This document shows positions 61,371 through 64,000 of a stretch of DNA of 64,000 nucleotides, in pieces. Within the stretch, counting starts at the first letter, position 1. The number at the start of each line of letters is the position of its first letter. The notes beneath the pieces were generated by a model. It saw only the letters and a program-made list of their open reading frames with translations, did no database searches and was not told the DNA's origin. The stretch comes from Atherinomorus stipes (taxonomy: Eukaryota; Chordata; Actinopteri; Atheriniformes; Atherinidae), in contig JALJCO010003008.1 of assembly GCA_023101725.1 (NCBI GenBank), positions 744,001-808,000 of the forward strand. Reading direction: 5' to 3'. The position numbers and the translations under genes are program-made.

Positions 61371-64000
61371 AGCACAACTCAGTAACTTTTTCACCTCAAC
61401 AAATGCTTTTCAGAATCCCTGGGGCTAAACAAAGTGTTTACGAGCGATTCCATGTTTTCTGGCCTCCCCTCGGTGTCTCTGGCCTGTAAGACACGAAGAG
61501 GACAAATCGACTCGACACGAATCTTGCAACAACAGAAACCGCTGTACGGCACTCGGTGAGGTCCCCTACCGAGCTGCTTCCAGTGCTGGATTGCGCCAGA
61601 ACCAGACTAAAAACCGATTCTTTTGCTTCCCACCACCTAAACACTGGCTCCTGGCTCTAAAACCAATTCTTTGTGAGTGAAGATCGGTTCATGTAACTTG
61701 TGCTGTCTGGGCGCCGGGTGAAGCACCGAGCCTCGCGGCCGAATGTGCTCAATAATCACTTGTCATGTCCACAAAACGCAAAAAGTCTGTATTCTTACTT
61801 GCTACCAGCCAACACCAGAGAAAAATATAATCCACGGCATATTTTCACACAGGACTCTGTTTGAGCAGAGGGAGACGAGCTGCTGCTACCAACGTAGCAA
61901 AGTAGCATCAACAACCTAGTAAAGGCTTAGAATACAGTATTTTCAAGGATCAAAATAGAGGAAAGACAGGTAGAGAAGAGTGACGTCTGTGTGATGTGAG
62001 GGCTAGGGGGCGTAAGAACTTTAGAACAGTGAAAGGATGCCACTAGGGCTGAAGTTACTGAGTTCTGCTTTAATCACAACAGCATAGTAATGCAACAGTA
62101 TGCTACAATGCTTATGCCCACTTGTCCATGCTACGGGTGGCATTTGCCTTTAAATGGGTTGTGTTGTGAAGTGAGAGCCCTTTGAAGTTCAAAACTGCTG
62201 TACGAGCTTTGTTTGGAAGTTGGAGCACTGCCTGGGAAGTAGTTACTCATTGCACAGTCATAGCTACACCTGAGACCACTGGATCACTCACAGATGAAAA
62301 CATCTTTATGTCTGGGAGAATTTTGGCCACTGACAGCCATCATGCATTCACAACAGTGCTTGGCAGAAGAAGTCATTCCTATACCCATCTTCACCACTAG
62401 ATGTTAGTTATTCTTACACACTGTACCTTTAAAGGACATGAAATGCTCCATAGAAATGTTGTCTACACTAAAGGAATTTCTTTATAATTTAAAATATACA
62501 CACTGTACTTTTGAGGCTCATTTAAGTCCAACAAATCTTTGATAAACCGAAGCTCAACATTTACCAAAGACCACACATTATACACATTAAAGTGAATGAA
62601 CTTGGAGTTAAAAACCTTGTAATCACAAAGTTTAGTTCTTTAGATGCAATACCATGAATTGGGGATATCAGAATGCCTCAGCATGACCCTGTTCAAAGAA
62701 AACATTTTTTTTATTTTTTTTTATTTAAGGGTGGTTTAATGAAGAATGATTCATTTTCTGATAAATGTTTTAAACATTGAAGTTGTTTATTTATTTATTC
62801 ATTACATTAGAGCTGCTGGAACATTGAGAACACATGACGTCATGCATGTTTAGGATGTGTGTTTGCCACACACTCAGCTTAAAACAAGCCATGAGCAACC
62901 ACATCTTTAATTTTTCCACTTGTGTTGTTTCCTTTTCCTCAGAGCTGCTAGTTTCCGTAGCAACGCACAGTTTAACCATCATTATTTGAGCTCTGTGGTC
63001 TCAGCACAGCTGCTTGTAATAAAACCTGATCTAGAAATGCGACACAGTACGTGAACTGTGTCATATATGTAGAAAAAGAGAAGGGTTGCTTTTACAAATG
63101 ACATATGCAAGTGTTTCTTTTATCTATGATGCTTAAGAGTTGATTAGTTTTATAGACATAATCAATAAACCTTTAAACTATACTATGAAGGCCTCAATTT
63201 CTTGACTTCTTTAGCGGATTTATTTTACAGTTTATCCATATTTATAATACTCTGAATCTTTTTTTATCCAGAAAATGAGTGGACAGAGGGAATATTCTGT
63301 ATTGAAATCGATTTTAACTCTAATAATCTCATACTTTATTTTCTGGATAAAATTATGCTTTTTGATTAATCTTACTGTCTTTTGCTTGAAGCACTTTCAC
63401 TTCATTCTTAGACCATCATTAGCTAATATTACATTATTGTTATTATTTTTAAATATTTTTAGTAGTATTTTTTTTAGAAGAAACTTATCTTTTTTTACAA
63501 CTACTTTCTTCTTGACAACATATTTGAAATCCACATGAAACTATAAATCTTGAAAACTACCGTTTGATTCTGAAACACCACAACTTAATTGCTAAAACTG
63601 CAGCTCTTTGTTGGTTTTTCTTAAGGCAACCCTATCACTTTGTTTGGAGTTGAAAACAGGTCATTCAGTAAACTCCTCAGGCTTGTAGCTGGCTCAGACA
63701 TCATCTACATCTAGCAATGCCACAATTTGACATTGTGCTGCATTTTTGTTTAAACAGAAGTGGGAACATAAAATTATGAATCACTTTATACTCCAAGTAG
63801 ATCTTCAAGTGTCTGATGCACAAAGTATGAAAAACATTGCTGCCCTTCCAAGTGTGCTTTTTTGTTGTTTTGCTATTAAAGTAAGTTTTGGGGGGGGATT
63901 GTAGGTGGAGGGGCGCCCCAGAAAAGAGGGACCTGTCCGGCGGGGTGGGCTCGGTCGGGGTCCGGCCGGTCCCTTTGCTCATTCCTCCCCCTTCTCTCCC
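61371..64000. other. Right end of window, no gene recognised
   Basis: Block 61480-61760 has the look of another interspersed repeat (CTGGCTCTAAAACCAATTCT). The last 110 bases are strongly GC-rich and CpG-containing, unlike the DNA before them. They could be a CpG island, the 5' end of a retroelement, or part of a gene beyond the window; the sequence stops before this can be told. Confidence 0.4.

Noticed and set aside
63275..63538. 87-codon hydrophobic open frame near the right end
   Set aside because: AT-rich DNA with Phe/Leu/Ile composition expected by chance; no homologue recognised.

Overview
This is vertebrate nuclear DNA, almost certainly from a ray-finned (teleost) fish. Genes are split into many small exons with GT-AG introns, there are dinucleotide microsatellites and long homopolymers, and the introns hold typical fish repeats: broken Tc1/mariner copies, short terminal-inverted-repeat elements, a tRNA-headed SINE and LINE tails. 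The species cannot be named from the sequence. Gene models below were joined by hand, exon by exon, using splice signals, reading phase and remembered vertebrate protein families; no alignment program was run.

Four protein-coding genes are supported. PI4KB (minus, coding 5030-19678, non-coding first exon near 25535-25700) encodes phosphatidylinositol 4-kinase beta in 13 coding exons, 981 residues. RFX5 (minus, coding 35175-41723, first exon near 43734) encodes the MHC class II promoter factor in 10 coding exons, 699 residues. PSMB4 (minus, coding 44602-48086) encodes proteasome subunit beta-7 in 8 exons, 259 residues. A BCH-domain gene, best called BNIPL (plus, coding 50363-56906), has 13 coding exons and 426 residues. 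All four models keep an open frame across every junction.

Layout: 1-5029 is 3' flank and probable 3' UTR of PI4KB. 5030-25760 is PI4KB, including a large first intron with a long (GT)n tract and a dead Tc1 transposon. 25760-34650 is a gene-poor gap with a second dead Tc1 copy and long G and C runs. 34650-43760 is RFX5, with a PIF/Harbinger-like element in one intron and an AT-AC (U12-type) intron inside the DNA-binding domain. 44500-48100 is PSMB4, with a 210-bp fold-back beside a 3' splice site. PSMB4 and BNIPL are divergent (head to head) across about 2.3 kb. 57700-64000 is gene-free and holds a TTAA-flanked inverted-repeat element and other repeat-like DNA.

The genes do not form an operon; they share a neighbourhood. 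PI4KB, RFX5 and PSMB4 are neighbours on human chromosome 1q21 and BNIPL lies nearby there, so the window is a conserved vertebrate synteny block. Human SELENBP1, between RFX5 and PSMB4, is not seen here. I found no sign of a new multi-gene system. The most notable signal is the AT-AC intron of RFX5.
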